This document shows, in pieces, positions 1 to 5,412 of a stretch of DNA of 5,825 nucleotides. The position numbers were made by a program, and so were the translations under genes. A model generated the notes under the pieces. The model had not been told where the DNA came from. It was given only the letters and a program-made list of their open reading frames with translations, and ran no database searches. Position 1 is the first letter of the stretch. Each line of letters begins with the position of its first letter. Source of the stretch: Treponema sp. (GTDB taxonomy: Bacteria > Spirochaetota > Spirochaetia > Treponematales > Breznakiellaceae). Where the stretch lies: assembly GCA_031266635.1 (NCBI GenBank), contig JAISAN010000178.1, positions 1-5,825 on the forward strand. The letters are read 5' to 3'.

Positions 1-1
1 C

Positions 2-562
2 GCGGCGCCCGCCGCTCCGCCGCCGCCTAGACCCGCGGCCGCCGCTCCGGCCCCTGCCGCGGCCCAATCATACAATATCGGCGACACTGGCCCCGCCGGG
101 GGATTGATATTTTATGACAAGGGGAATAATACCGACGGCTGGCGGTATCTGGAAGCGGCGCCCACCTCTACGGAATGGAAAGGCATCCAATGGGGACCGG
201 AAGGCGAAATAAAAGGGACGATCATGGATATGGGGGCCGGAAAAAAGAACACCCAGATAATTACGAACCATGCGGTCGTGAGCGGGGGGAACTTCCGGGC
301 GGCGTGGCTCTGCGATTCCCTGGAATACGGCGGATATGACGACTGGTTTTTGCCGAGCAAAGCGGAGTTGAACCTGATATATTTGAATCTGAGGGAACGG
401 GGGCTGGGAGGTTTTACTAATGAATGGTACTGGTCCTCATCCGAGAGCGGCGGCGGTAACTCGTGGACACAGCACTTCAACAATGGAAACCAAAGTGACG
501 CCTACTACTATGACGGCAGGAAGGACAGGGGTCATAATGTCCGGGCCATCCGGCAGTTTTAA
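2..562 (+). CDS. DUF1566/Lcl C-terminal-type domain protein, 5' end missing
   Basis: The reading frame is open from the window edge, so 186 C-terminal residues are visible and the true start lies upstream. An internal TTG at 104 is not a credible start because the frame and the domain continue before it. Visible residues 1-21 are almost only Ala and Pro, a flexible extracytoplasmic-type linker. The domain then begins with YNIGDTGPAGG and FYDKG, followed by DGWRYLEAAP, DDWFLPSKAELN, WYWSSSE, a W-x-x-HF-x-NG stretch and a final NVRAIRQF. This order is typical of DUF1566 (Lcl C-terminal-like) domains, which are abundant in treponemes. The domain is related to sulfatase-modifying/C-type-lectin-like folds and is thought to bind ligands at the surface; no enzymatic role can be assigned. 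What lies before the linker (signal peptide, kinase or other domain) cannot be seen. The M48 protease gene follows after 21 bases, suggesting co-transcription. Confidence 0.85.
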   Translation, partial: AAPAAPPPPRPAAAAPAPAAAQSYNIGDTGPAGGLIFYDKGNNTDGWRYLEAAPTSTEWKGIQWGPEGEIKGTIMDMGAGKKNTQIITNHAVVSGGNFRAAWLCDSLEYGGYDDWFLPSKAELNLIYLNLRERGLGGFTNEWYWSSSESGGGNSWTQHFNNGNQSDAYYYDGRKDRGHNVRAIRQF

Positions 563-583
563 CGGGGAGAAATGGGGTTTAGC

Positions 584-1486
584 ATGAAAAAAATTTGGGG
601 TTTTGTATTATTGGCCTGGCTGGCAGCGGTAGCGGGGGCTCAAACCCAGGGCAGGGGCGGGGCTCCCGGCGGAAGCTCGGCCGGGGATGCCAGGGGCGCC
701 CTTTCCGAAATGGACCGGGCCTTTGAAAATCCCGATGAAGAATTAACCCCGGAGGATGAATATTATCTGGGCAGGGCTGTGGCGGCCCAGATACTCAAAA
801 ATTATACCCTCGACAGCAGAAATTCCGCGATGATTTCCTATCTGGATAAAATCTGTCAGGCTATCGCCATCAATTCATCCCGGCCGTCGATGTTCAACGG
901 GTACCATGTGGGAATTCTGAACACCCGCGAGATTAACGCCTTTGCCACGCCGGGGGGGCATATTTTTATTACCAGGGGTTTGCTGGAGTGCGCCGATTCT
1001 GAAGACGCGCTGGCGGCGGTGATTGCCCATGAACTGGCCCATATCCAGCTTCGCCACGCCGCCCTTATTATTGAGGATCAACAACTGGCAAGTGAGCTTT
1101 CCCAGGTTTCCGGCCGGGCCGCCACTATGGCCGCGAGGAACGCCAATCCCCAGCAGCGGGCGGCCCTTTTTAACCGGAGCATCAGCGCTATGGTTACGAC
1201 CCTCTTTAAAAACGGCTTTGCCCAGGACCAGGAATTTGACGCCGATATTACGGCGGTTAAGCTCCTCCGGGACGCCGGTTATGATCCTGCCGCCATGCTT
1301 GGAATGTTGCAGCTTCTTGCGGCGGCACAGCCCAAAACTGCCGGGGGATTTAATACTACCCATCCTTCACCGGCGGCTCGGATAGCCAATGTGCAAAAAG
1401 TTTCCCTGGCCGGCAGGGCCAATACCCGCTCCGCCAGAAACGCCCGTTTTGCCGCTTTTCAGAAACTTTTAAAGGCGGCGCCGTAG
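584..1486 (+). CDS. Secreted M48-family zinc metalloprotease (BepA/LoiP-like)
   Basis: This 300-residue protein has a signal peptide: MKKIWGF, a hydrophobic run, then AVAGA before Gln20, a good type I cleavage site with no lipobox. The mature part carries the M48 core. NAFATPGGHIFITRGLL (residues 118-134) precedes the zinc motif HELAH (149-153), and the third zinc ligand is Glu217 in EFDAD (217-221). THPSPAARI (259-267) is the usual C-terminal M48 signature. All catalytic residues are present, so it should be an active periplasmic endopeptidase; BepA and LoiP of E. coli handle misfolded outer-membrane proteins and envelope quality control. No TPR tail like that of BepA is visible, so it is closer to the short form. 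The start is ambiguous. ATG 572 has GGAG only 2 bases away. ATG 584 gives the classical Met-Lys-Lys signal peptide, with a GGGG 6 bases upstream and the GGAG 14 bases upstream, and I prefer it. It probably shares a transcript with the gene before it. Confidence 0.93.
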   Translation: MKKIWGFVLLAWLAAVAGAQTQGRGGAPGGSSAGDARGALSEMDRAFENPDEELTPEDEYYLGRAVAAQILKNYTLDSRNSAMISYLDKICQAIAINSSRPSMFNGYHVGILNTREINAFATPGGHIFITRGLLECADSEDALAAVIAHELAHIQLRHAALIIEDQQLASELSQVSGRAATMAARNANPQQRAALFNRSISAMVTTLFKNGFAQDQEFDADITAVKLLRDAGYDPAAMLGMLQLLAAAQPKTAGGFNTTHPSPAARIANVQKVSLAGRANTRSARNARFAAFQKLLKAAP

Positions 1487-1514
1487 CAAAGGAAAATCTG
1501 TCATAAGGAAAGTC

Positions 1515-1544
1515 TTGACAGAACAAACGGGGAACAGGTATGTT
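1515..1544 (+). promoter_or_regulatory. Sigma-70-like promoter candidate
   Basis: A perfect TTGACA (1515-1520) is followed after 18 bases by TATGTT (1539-1544, four of six matches to TATAAT). It lies 28 bases after the stop of the protease gene and about 220 bases before the LpoB-like gene. It would start a transcript near 1551, at the foot of the hairpin-rich region, and could drive a small RNA or a long structured leader of the lipoprotein genes. Read from sequence only; the -10 box overlaps the loop of a perfect inverted repeat. Confidence 0.45.
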
Positions 1545-1663
1545 GGATCTGTTCCCATAACAGGGTGGAATCTCAGGGTGAATCAGCGGTGTCCCAAAGG
1601 GGCAGCCCGCCCTCTCTAAAGAACTACGGGTAAGAAACTCCGGGAACGGGGGTTTTGAGAGTT
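1530..1663 (+). other. Structured intergenic region; possible small RNA or leader
   Basis: This stretch is dense in complementary segments. GGGAACAG (1530-1537) pairs perfectly with CTGTTCCC (1549-1556). The latter can instead pair with GGGAACGG (1642-1649), giving two exclusive folds. AGGGTGG (1562-1568) can pair with CCGCCCT (1607-1613). TGTCCC-AAA-GGGGCA forms a tight hairpin at 1590-1604, extended by GCGG/CCGC to 1586-1610. CTCTC (1612-1616) matches GAGAG (1657-1661). A short near-repeat, GGGTGGAATC then GGGTGAATC, lies at 1563-1583. No reading frame of note crosses it. It does not match a riboswitch I can name. The 3' part, with a GTAAGAAACTCC...GGGGGTTTTGAGAGTTTA layout, recalls the 3' ends of IS200/IS605-type elements and their omega RNAs, but this rests on memory of the pattern only. 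Confidence 0.4.
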
Positions 1664-1679
1664 TATTTTCTGTTTTTAT
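1635..1679 (+). terminator. Terminator-like hairpin with U-rich tail
   Basis: AAACTCC (1635-1641) pairs with GGGGTTT (1649-1655), with one G-U pair and a 7-base loop. It is followed by TGAGAG and a T-rich run (1662-1678). The T-run begins some bases after the stem, so the element is imperfect; the CTCTC/GAGAG outer pairing would bring the stem next to the T-run. It could end the small transcript proposed from 1551, or attenuate reading into the LpoB-like gene. Confidence 0.35.
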
Positions 1680-1763
1680 AAGAAAGAGGCAAAAAGAGGC
1701 GGTTTTAAAATATCGGATTTTGAAACCGGCTTTAATTTTAATTTTACTATAGGAGGACAAGCG

Positions 1764-2384
1764 ATGAAAAAGGTTCTGTTGTTAGTTGTATGTTTAGCGG
1801 CGTTTTTTATGTTATCAGCCTGCGCCACTTCCGGGGTCGCCCGCGTTTCCGCGGATACCCAGGTCGATTTAAGCGGACGCTGGAATGACACCGATATCAG
1901 GACGGTCTGTGATACCCTTATCACGGACGCCCTTGCGTCGCCCCGGATAGACGGCTACATCAAGGATTTTTCCGGCAGCCACGGCGGCGAACTTCCAACG
2001 GTTATTGTCGGGAGGTTCAGAAACACCAGCAGCGAGCATATTGATACTACCATTATTTCCGGCATTATGCGGACCGCCATTATCAACAGCGGCAAGCTGG
2101 AATTTGTTGAGGGCGGCGATACCCGGGAGGAACTCCGGGCGGAGCGGCAGGATCAGCAGGGGAATGCCAGTGAGGAAAGCGCCGCGATGCTGGCCAATGA
2201 AACCGGCGCCAATTTTATGCTTACCGGCGAGGTAAGTTCCACCGTCGATAAGGCCGGTAATACCACGGTTCGTTCCTATTTCGTAAAAGCCACCATGACG
2301 AATGTTGAGACCAACAGGATTTTATGGGAAGGTTCCAACAACGAAATCAAAAAGGTTATTACCCAGGCCAAAACCCGGCTGTAG
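1764..2384 (+). CDS. LpoB-like lipoprotein (penicillin-binding protein activator family)
   Basis: The product has 206 residues. The start is secure: AGGAGG (1751-1756) lies 7 bases before ATG, and MKK plus a hydrophobic run ends in the lipobox LSAC with the lipidated Cys20. The mature part shows family landmarks: VDLSGRWNDTDIRTV (34-48), PTVIVGRFRNTSSEHID (78-94), and a C-terminal half with AMLANETGANFMLTGEVSS (141-159) and NRILWEG (184-190). This matches the LpoB family (COG3417), whose E. coli member is an outer-membrane lipoprotein that stimulates the peptidoglycan synthase PBP1b. The N-terminal disordered spacer of E. coli LpoB is nearly absent here, so reach across the periplasm would be short. 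Whether a spirochaete PBP has a matching docking domain is unknown, so the activator role is an inference from family. It is followed, after hairpins, by two more lipoprotein genes that probably act with it. Confidence 0.88.
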   Translation: MKKVLLLVVCLAAFFMLSACATSGVARVSADTQVDLSGRWNDTDIRTVCDTLITDALASPRIDGYIKDFSGSHGGELPTVIVGRFRNTSSEHIDTTIISGIMRTAIINSGKLEFVEGGDTREELRAERQDQQGNASEESAAMLANETGANFMLTGEVSSTVDKAGNTTVRSYFVKATMTNVETNRILWEGSNNEIKKVITQAKTRL

Positions 2385-2390
2385 TTGGTT

Positions 2391-2444
2391 TTCCCCTTCC
2401 CGTTTTCGGAATTATTCCGGGCGGAAAGGGGGAGTTCTTGTTTC
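2391..2444 (+). terminator. Nested hairpin just after the LpoB-like gene
   Basis: TTCCCCTT (2391-2398) pairs with AAGGGGGA (2426-2433), enclosing a second palindrome CGGAATTATTCCG (2407-2419). A moderately T-rich stretch, GTTCTTGTTT, follows. It starts 7 bases after the stop codon. It may be a weak terminator or a 3'-end stabiliser of the LpoB-like message; the tail is poorer than in a standard intrinsic terminator. Confidence 0.4.
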
Positions 2445-2465
2445 GGGAGGTCTGGTACCCCGGAA

Positions 2466-2521
2466 CCCGCCGGGCGGGAAAGGTTTGCGGTCAAAAGGCC
2501 TGCCCGGCGGGATCTTTTATT
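2466..2521 (+). terminator. Strong terminator/attenuator between two lipoprotein genes
   Basis: The arms CCCGCCGGGCGGG (2466-2478) and CCTGCCCGGCGGG (2499-2511) form a 13-bp stem with one G-U pair and a 20-base loop, followed by ATCTTTTATT. This is a near-standard Rho-independent terminator lying only 16 bases before the start codon of the next gene and 4 bases before its Shine-Dalgarno sequence. No promoter is obvious between it and that gene, so it probably acts as a partial terminator that lowers downstream expression, unless transcription starts inside the gap. Confidence 0.6.
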
Positions 2522-2525
2522 GCCC

Positions 2526-2533
2526 AAAGGAGG
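2526..2533 (+). promoter_or_regulatory. Ribosome binding site fixing the LPP20-gene start
   Basis: AAAGGAGG lies 4 bases before ATG 2538. The same frame is open back to a TTG at 2385, directly after the preceding stop, but that extension would encode a Pro/Arg/Gly-rich leader and bury the signal peptide. The strong site and the lipoprotein signal that starts at 2538 decide the start. Confidence 0.8.
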
Positions 2534-2537
2534 CGGC

Positions 2538-3650
2538 ATGTATCGGTTAATTTCAGGTATAGCGGTTATTTTTATCTTATATTCCCTGGGGGGCTGCGCC
2601 AGCGGGCCATCCGCGTCAGGGCCGGACGGCAGGGCCAGGGCGGTTGAAGCCGCGGGGGCGGCGGACGCCGCGCTTGCCTCCCGGGGCGAACCTGCCTGGG
2701 TTGCGGCGCCTTCTTCGGTGTACGGGGAACGGGAATATATCGCCGCCGTAGGCCACGGAGCGGACCGGAATTCGGCGGAAAAAAACGCCCTGGCCGCCCT
2801 TACCGCTGTTTTTGGCCAGTCCATTCAGGCAGATCTTAAGATCATGAGCAGTTTTTCGGAAGCGGTAAAAAACGGCGTCGTGGATGTGTCCGAGAATAAC
2901 TCCCTGCAGGAAGCGATTAATACGTCTACCGCGATGGATTCCCTGGTGGGCGCTGAAATCAAAGACGCCTGGTATGACGGGAAAAGCGTATATTACGCCG
3001 TGGCGGTAATGGAGCGGGGAAAAACCTCGGCCCTGTATACGGATATGGTCAAATCCAATGAGCGGATTATCCAGGAGCTGGTTACCATTCCCAACGTTGA
3101 ACGGAATACCCTGGACGCGTTTTCCCGGTATCAGCTTGCGGCAACCATTGCGGACGCCAACCGGGTATACGTCAATGTCCTGTCGGTGGTGGGAAACTCG
3201 GGGGGTATTGTTCCCGGCGATTTAAAGAAGGGCGATGATTACCGGCTTGAAGCGGTGAATATTACGAAAAATATTCCCATCGCGGTCAGGGTGGACGGCG
3301 ACCGTTCGGACCGGATCCGGGGCGCTTTCGCGTCGGTTATCAGTACCGCGGGGTTCAGAAGCGGCGGGAATAATTCCCGGTATGTGCTGAATGTGAACCT
3401 TAGCTTCTCGGAAGTCCAGCTTCCAAACCAGCAGAACAAATTTGCCCGGTATGTGGTGGACGCAAACCTGACCGATACCGCCGAAGGTATGGTGTTGCTG
3501 CCCTTTAATATCAACGGGCGGGAAGGCCATCTTAACCTTTCGGAAGCGGAGAACCGGGCTGTTGCCACCGCGGAAAAGAAGATTAAGGACGACTACGGGA
3601 AGATACTATCCGATTATCTTTCCACCCTGCTGCCAAAACCGAAAAACTAA
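2538..3650 (+). CDS. LPP20-domain lipoprotein with a second, FlgT-like half
   Basis: The product is 370 residues from ATG 2538. A short hydrophobic signal ends in LGGC, giving lipidated Cys20, followed by an Ala/Gly-rich spacer to about residue 50. EPAW (51-54), YIAAVGHG (67-74) and the Ala-rich helix NSAEKNALAALTAVFGQSI (78-96) are the pattern of LPP20-type domains, which continue to about 180 with DAWYDGKSVYYAVAVMERG (143-161). Residues 190-370 form a second domain with IPIAVRVDGDRSDRIRGAFA (246-265), YVLNVNLSFSEV (282-293) and a basic, amphipathic C-terminal helix. A predicted outer-membrane-anchored periplasmic protein. LPP20 domains occur in the Helicobacter antigen Lpp20 and the Vibrio flagellar protein FlgP, and FlgT has a related N-terminal domain followed by a second domain, so a structural role at the envelope is plausible. 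No enzymatic motif is seen. It sits between the LpoB-like and COG3014-like genes. Confidence 0.82.
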   Translation: MYRLISGIAVIFILYSLGGCASGPSASGPDGRARAVEAAGAADAALASRGEPAWVAAPSSVYGEREYIAAVGHGADRNSAEKNALAALTAVFGQSIQADLKIMSSFSEAVKNGVVDVSENNSLQEAINTSTAMDSLVGAEIKDAWYDGKSVYYAVAVMERGKTSALYTDMVKSNERIIQELVTIPNVERNTLDAFSRYQLAATIADANRVYVNVLSVVGNSGGIVPGDLKKGDDYRLEAVNITKNIPIAVRVDGDRSDRIRGAFASVISTAGFRSGGNNSRYVLNVNLSFSEVQLPNQQNKFARYVVDANLTDTAEGMVLLPFNINGREGHLNLSEAENRAVATAEKKIKDDYGKILSDYLSTLLPKPKN

Positions 3651-3654
3651 GTTG

Positions 3655-3693
3655 CGGCGGGCCTGTTATAAAACCAATTAGGCGGGCTCGCCG
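3655..3693 (+). other. GC-rich hairpin after the LPP20 gene
   Basis: CGGCGGGCC (3655-3663) pairs with GGCTCGCCG (3685-3693), one pair being G-U, and further weaker pairs can extend the stem inward to a loop at about 3668-3680. It starts 4 bases after the stop codon and has no T-run, so it is more likely a 3'-end stabilising fold than a terminator. Confidence 0.4.
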
Positions 3694-3706
3694 GATAAAA
3701 GACAAT

Positions 3707-3730
3707 CCCCCGGTTTTCCGGGGGTGATTT
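3707..3730 (+). terminator. Terminator-like hairpin after the LPP20 gene
   Basis: CCCCCGG-TTTT-CCGGGGG is a perfect 7-bp stem with a 4-base loop (3707-3724), followed by TGATTT. The stem is strong and the T-run short. It probably ends most transcripts from the LPP20 gene, which suggests that the next gene has its own promoter in the AT-rich stretch 3780-3850, although I found no convincing -35/-10 pair there. Confidence 0.6.
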
Positions 3731-3740
3731 CAAAATATCA

Positions 3741-3778
3741 GAGGCTTTCCCAAAACTTCAGTTTTGGGGGAGGCTGCC
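3741..3778 (+). repeat. Palindromic repeat, copy A
   Basis: The centre is CCCAAAAC-TTCA-GTTTTGGG (3749-3768), an 8-bp perfect stem extended by CTTT/GGAG to 3745-3772 and by outer bases on either side of a mismatch. The segment CAAAACTTCAGTTTT (15 bases) recurs in reverse orientation at 5275-5289 or so, where the flanks also keep a GGCT/AGC(C) outer arm. The shared core plus flanks suggest a dispersed repeat family of the REP or small-MITE type, not a chance terminator. No T-run follows. Confidence 0.6.
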
Positions 3779-3821
3779 TTAGATTTATCAGATTGTAAAA
3801 TTGATTCAAGGTAGATATTTG

Positions 3822-3850
3822 CCGTTGCTTTATAGAAGCGGTATTTTTTA
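3822..3850 (+). other. Weak leader hairpin with T-run before the COG3014-like gene
   Basis: CCGTT (3822-3826) can pair with AGCGG (3837-3841), or GCTT with AAGC inside it, followed directly by TATTTTTTATA and then the Shine-Dalgarno. It resembles a weak terminator placed in a leader and could attenuate transcription. The stem is short and could be chance. Confidence 0.25.
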
Positions 3851-3867
3851 TAAGGAGTGAATTGGCT

Positions 3868-5265
3868 ATGAAAACTGTTAAGACGGTAACGAAGTTGTTG
3901 GCTGCTCTGGGAATAAGCCTGATGGTTCTTTCCTGCGCCACAAAATCCGATGTTTATGAAGAAATTGACCTGGCGGTGGGCAGCAGCTCCTATGTAAACG
4001 CCCTGTCGGCGATTGAAAAAGGGCAGGCGGCCAAGAAACCTATTTATCCCGAAGATAATCAGGTCCTCCTGTATCTGGACAAGGGCGCTCTGGAACATTA
4101 CGCGGAACAATATCAGGCCTCCGCGATGGATCTCCAGGAAGCGGAACGGCTTATTGAGGAAGCTTTTACCAAGAGTATTACCGCGGAAATCGGCTCCTAT
4201 CTTGCCAATGACAATACCAAAGAGTACGCGGGCGAAGATTTTGAGGATGTATATACCAACGTATTCGGCGCCCTCAACTATTACAACCAGGGCGATATGG
4301 AAGGGGCGCTGGTTGAAATCCGCAAGGTCAATATAAAATTGCAGGTCCTGGCGGATAAATATATCCCCAAGGAAGATTCCAATGTCAGGCCCGAGCTGGT
4401 AGCCGCCTTTGTTACCCAGACTATCGGCGTTGCGTGCATGGCGGCCGGTCTTCCGGGTTTTATTGTGCCTCTGCCGGATGAAATTTTTAAAACCGATCCG
4501 GTGGCCTTTCAGTTTACCGATTCCGCTCTGGCCCAGTATTTGGCCATGATCTTCTACCGGGGGGACGACCGGCCGGATGACGCCAGGATTTCCCGGGAGG
4601 CGATTTCCGCCATTTACGCCGCTTCCCCCACCGTGTATTCCGGCAGTCTTCCCGCGTCAATCGCCGAGGAAGCTTCTATTCCCGCGGGCAAGGCCCGGCT
4701 GAATTTTCTCAGCTTTACCGGGCTTTCGCCGGTGAAGGAACAAAAAGTCGAAGATATGGATCTGCGTCTTTTCCCCTCCATCGGCAGGTTTTCTCCCGGA
4801 ACTTTGGCCCTGCCCGTCCTGGTGGAGCGGCCTTCGGTTGTTACCGGCGTAACGGTGGATGTAAACGGTGAAAAAGTCCAGCTCGAACTGCTGGAAGACA
4901 TCAGCAAGGTTGTTGAAGAAACCTTCACGGTAAAATATCCCGCGATCCGGGCAAAAGCCTATATCCGGTCCCTGCTTAAATATGTAAGCGTGGAAGTAGC
5001 CGCCCAGGTTGCGGTGAATCAGGGCCTCCCCGATCTGGCGGTAGTTGCCGCGGGTCTCGGCGCCAAGAAGATAGCGGATGTCTCCGAAAAGGCCGATATA
5101 CGGGCCGGCCGTTATCTGCCGGGCAAAGCTTTTGTAGGCGGGATTACCCTTGATCCCGGTTCTTACGATGTTACCTTTACCTTCTCCAACGGCGATACGG
5201 TGGTCAAAACAATTAATGTGGCGGCCAACAAGACGAACCTGGTGGAAGCTTTTAATCTCAAGTGA
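3868..5265 (+). CDS. COG3014-like TPR-type lipoprotein
   Basis: The product is 465 residues from ATG 3868. TAAGGAG (3851-3857) is about 10 bases upstream; TTG 3862 in the same frame is a weaker choice only 4 bases from the site. A Lys-rich start and hydrophobic run end in VLSC, a spirochaete-type lipobox with Cys23. Residues 40-165 look like helical repeats: YVNALSAIEKGQ, LYLDKGALEHYAEQYQASAMDLQEAE, and the diagnostic EYAGEDFEDVYTNVFGALNYYNQGDMEGALVEIRKVN (119-155), as in COG3014 proteins. The middle part is predicted mixed alpha/beta, and the C-terminal part carries KADIRAGRYLPGKAF (408-422) and a short beta domain with LDPGSYDVTFTF. Function is not known; COG3014 genes are, as I recall, often found beside LpoB-like genes in other bacteria, and the same neighbours occur here. 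A role as periplasmic partner or scaffold for the two lipoproteins upstream is an inference. A palindromic repeat overlaps its stop codon and a strong terminator follows. Confidence 0.8.
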   Translation: MKTVKTVTKLLAALGISLMVLSCATKSDVYEEIDLAVGSSSYVNALSAIEKGQAAKKPIYPEDNQVLLYLDKGALEHYAEQYQASAMDLQEAERLIEEAFTKSITAEIGSYLANDNTKEYAGEDFEDVYTNVFGALNYYNQGDMEGALVEIRKVNIKLQVLADKYIPKEDSNVRPELVAAFVTQTIGVACMAAGLPGFIVPLPDEIFKTDPVAFQFTDSALAQYLAMIFYRGDDRPDDARISREAISAIYAASPTVYSGSLPASIAEEASIPAGKARLNFLSFTGLSPVKEQKVEDMDLRLFPSIGRFSPGTLALPVLVERPSVVTGVTVDVNGEKVQLELLEDISKVVEETFTVKYPAIRAKAYIRSLLKYVSVEVAAQVAVNQGLPDLAVVAAGLGAKKIADVSEKADIRAGRYLPGKAFVGGITLDPGSYDVTFTFSNGDTVVKTINVAANKTNLVEAFNLK

Positions 5266-5298
5266 GCTTGTTCCAAAAACTGAAGTTTTGAAAGAGCC
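5264..5298 (+). repeat. Palindromic repeat, copy B (inverted, overlaps a stop codon)
   Basis: AAAACT-GA-AGTTTT (5276-5289) is a perfect palindrome inside a larger imperfect one whose outer arms are GAGCT and AGAGCC. Read on the opposite strand it contains CAAAACTTCAGTTTT, identical over 15 bases to copy A at 3741-3778, with GGCT and AGCTC-type ends matching too. It begins inside the TGA stop (5263-5265) of the COG3014-like gene. Confidence 0.6.
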
Positions 5299-5306
5299 GT
5301 GTTTTT

Positions 5307-5334
5307 AAGGCCCCCCGGCAGGGGGGCTTTTTTT
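5307..5334 (+). terminator. Rho-independent terminator of the lipoprotein block
   Basis: GCCCCCC-GGCA-GGGGGGC (5310-5327) is a perfect 7-bp stem with a 4-base loop, followed by seven T (5328-5334). AAG on the 5' side can pair with the first T residues and lengthen the stem. This is a textbook intrinsic terminator 41 bases after the COG3014-like gene and the clearest transcript end in the window. Confidence 0.92.
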
Positions 5335-5340
5335 ACGATA

Positions 5341-5352
5341 CCGGCGTGCCGG
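5341..5352. repeat. Short perfect inverted repeat
   Basis: CCGGC-GT-GCCGG lies between the terminator and the next promoter candidate, about 20 bases upstream of the -35 box. It could be a small operator or a chance GC palindrome; nothing else supports a binding site. Confidence 0.25.
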
Positions 5353-5371
5353 AAAATAGTGCGCGCTTCCC

Positions 5372-5400
5372 TTTACTTCCGGGGTAACTTTGCTTAACAT
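5372..5400 (+). promoter_or_regulatory. Promoter candidate for the AAA-like gene
   Basis: TTTACT (5372-5377) and TAACAT (5395-5400) are separated by 17 bases, each with four of six matches to the sigma-70 boxes. It lies after the terminator and about 70 bases before the start codon, where a new promoter is expected. Transcription would start near 5407 and place the hairpin at 5413-5437 at the 5' end of the message. Confidence 0.4.
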
Positions 5401-5412
5401 AGGATAAGAAAA

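Noticed and set aside
1..60. GC-rich tandem-like repeat at the left edge
   Set aside because: The GCC/CCG run is explained by the in-frame Ala/Pro linker codons, with no regular unit length.
112..1363. Long minus-strand open frames at 112-483 and 875-1363
   Set aside because: They lie opposite clear DUF1566 and M48 coding sequence, have no family-like motifs, and their Pro/Arg-rich composition is that expected of a GC-rich antisense frame.
1563..1616. Cobalamin riboswitch
   Set aside because: GGGTGAATC...GCGGTGTCCC looked a little like the cobalamin core, but the conserved GC-x-ACTGT box and the correct spacing are missing, and the downstream gene is not a cobalamin gene.
1681..1700. Direct repeat AAGAGGC twice
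   Set aside because: Only two short copies about ten bases apart with no further units; no sign of a CRISPR or iteron array.
1720..1748. Promoter TTGAAA - 17 bases - TTTACT before the LpoB-like gene
   Set aside because: A start from this pair would fall at about 1755, inside or after the AGGAGG site, leaving no usable ribosome binding site in the message.
2385..2537. Upstream extension of the LPP20 gene to TTG 2385
   Set aside because: The extension encodes a Pro/Arg/Gly-rich leader over terminator hairpins, has no ribosome site, and would place the lipoprotein signal internally; ATG 2538 has AAAGGAGG and a clean lipobox.
2276..2824. Minus-strand open frame of 182 codons
   Set aside because: It crosses the end of the LpoB-like gene, the terminator gap and the start of the LPP20 gene, and its product is low-complexity with no recognisable domain.
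3862..3867. TTG 3862 as start of the COG3014-like gene
   Set aside because: It is only 4 bases from the GGAG site and a weaker codon; ATG 3868 gives the Met-Lys start of the lipoprotein signal with better spacing.
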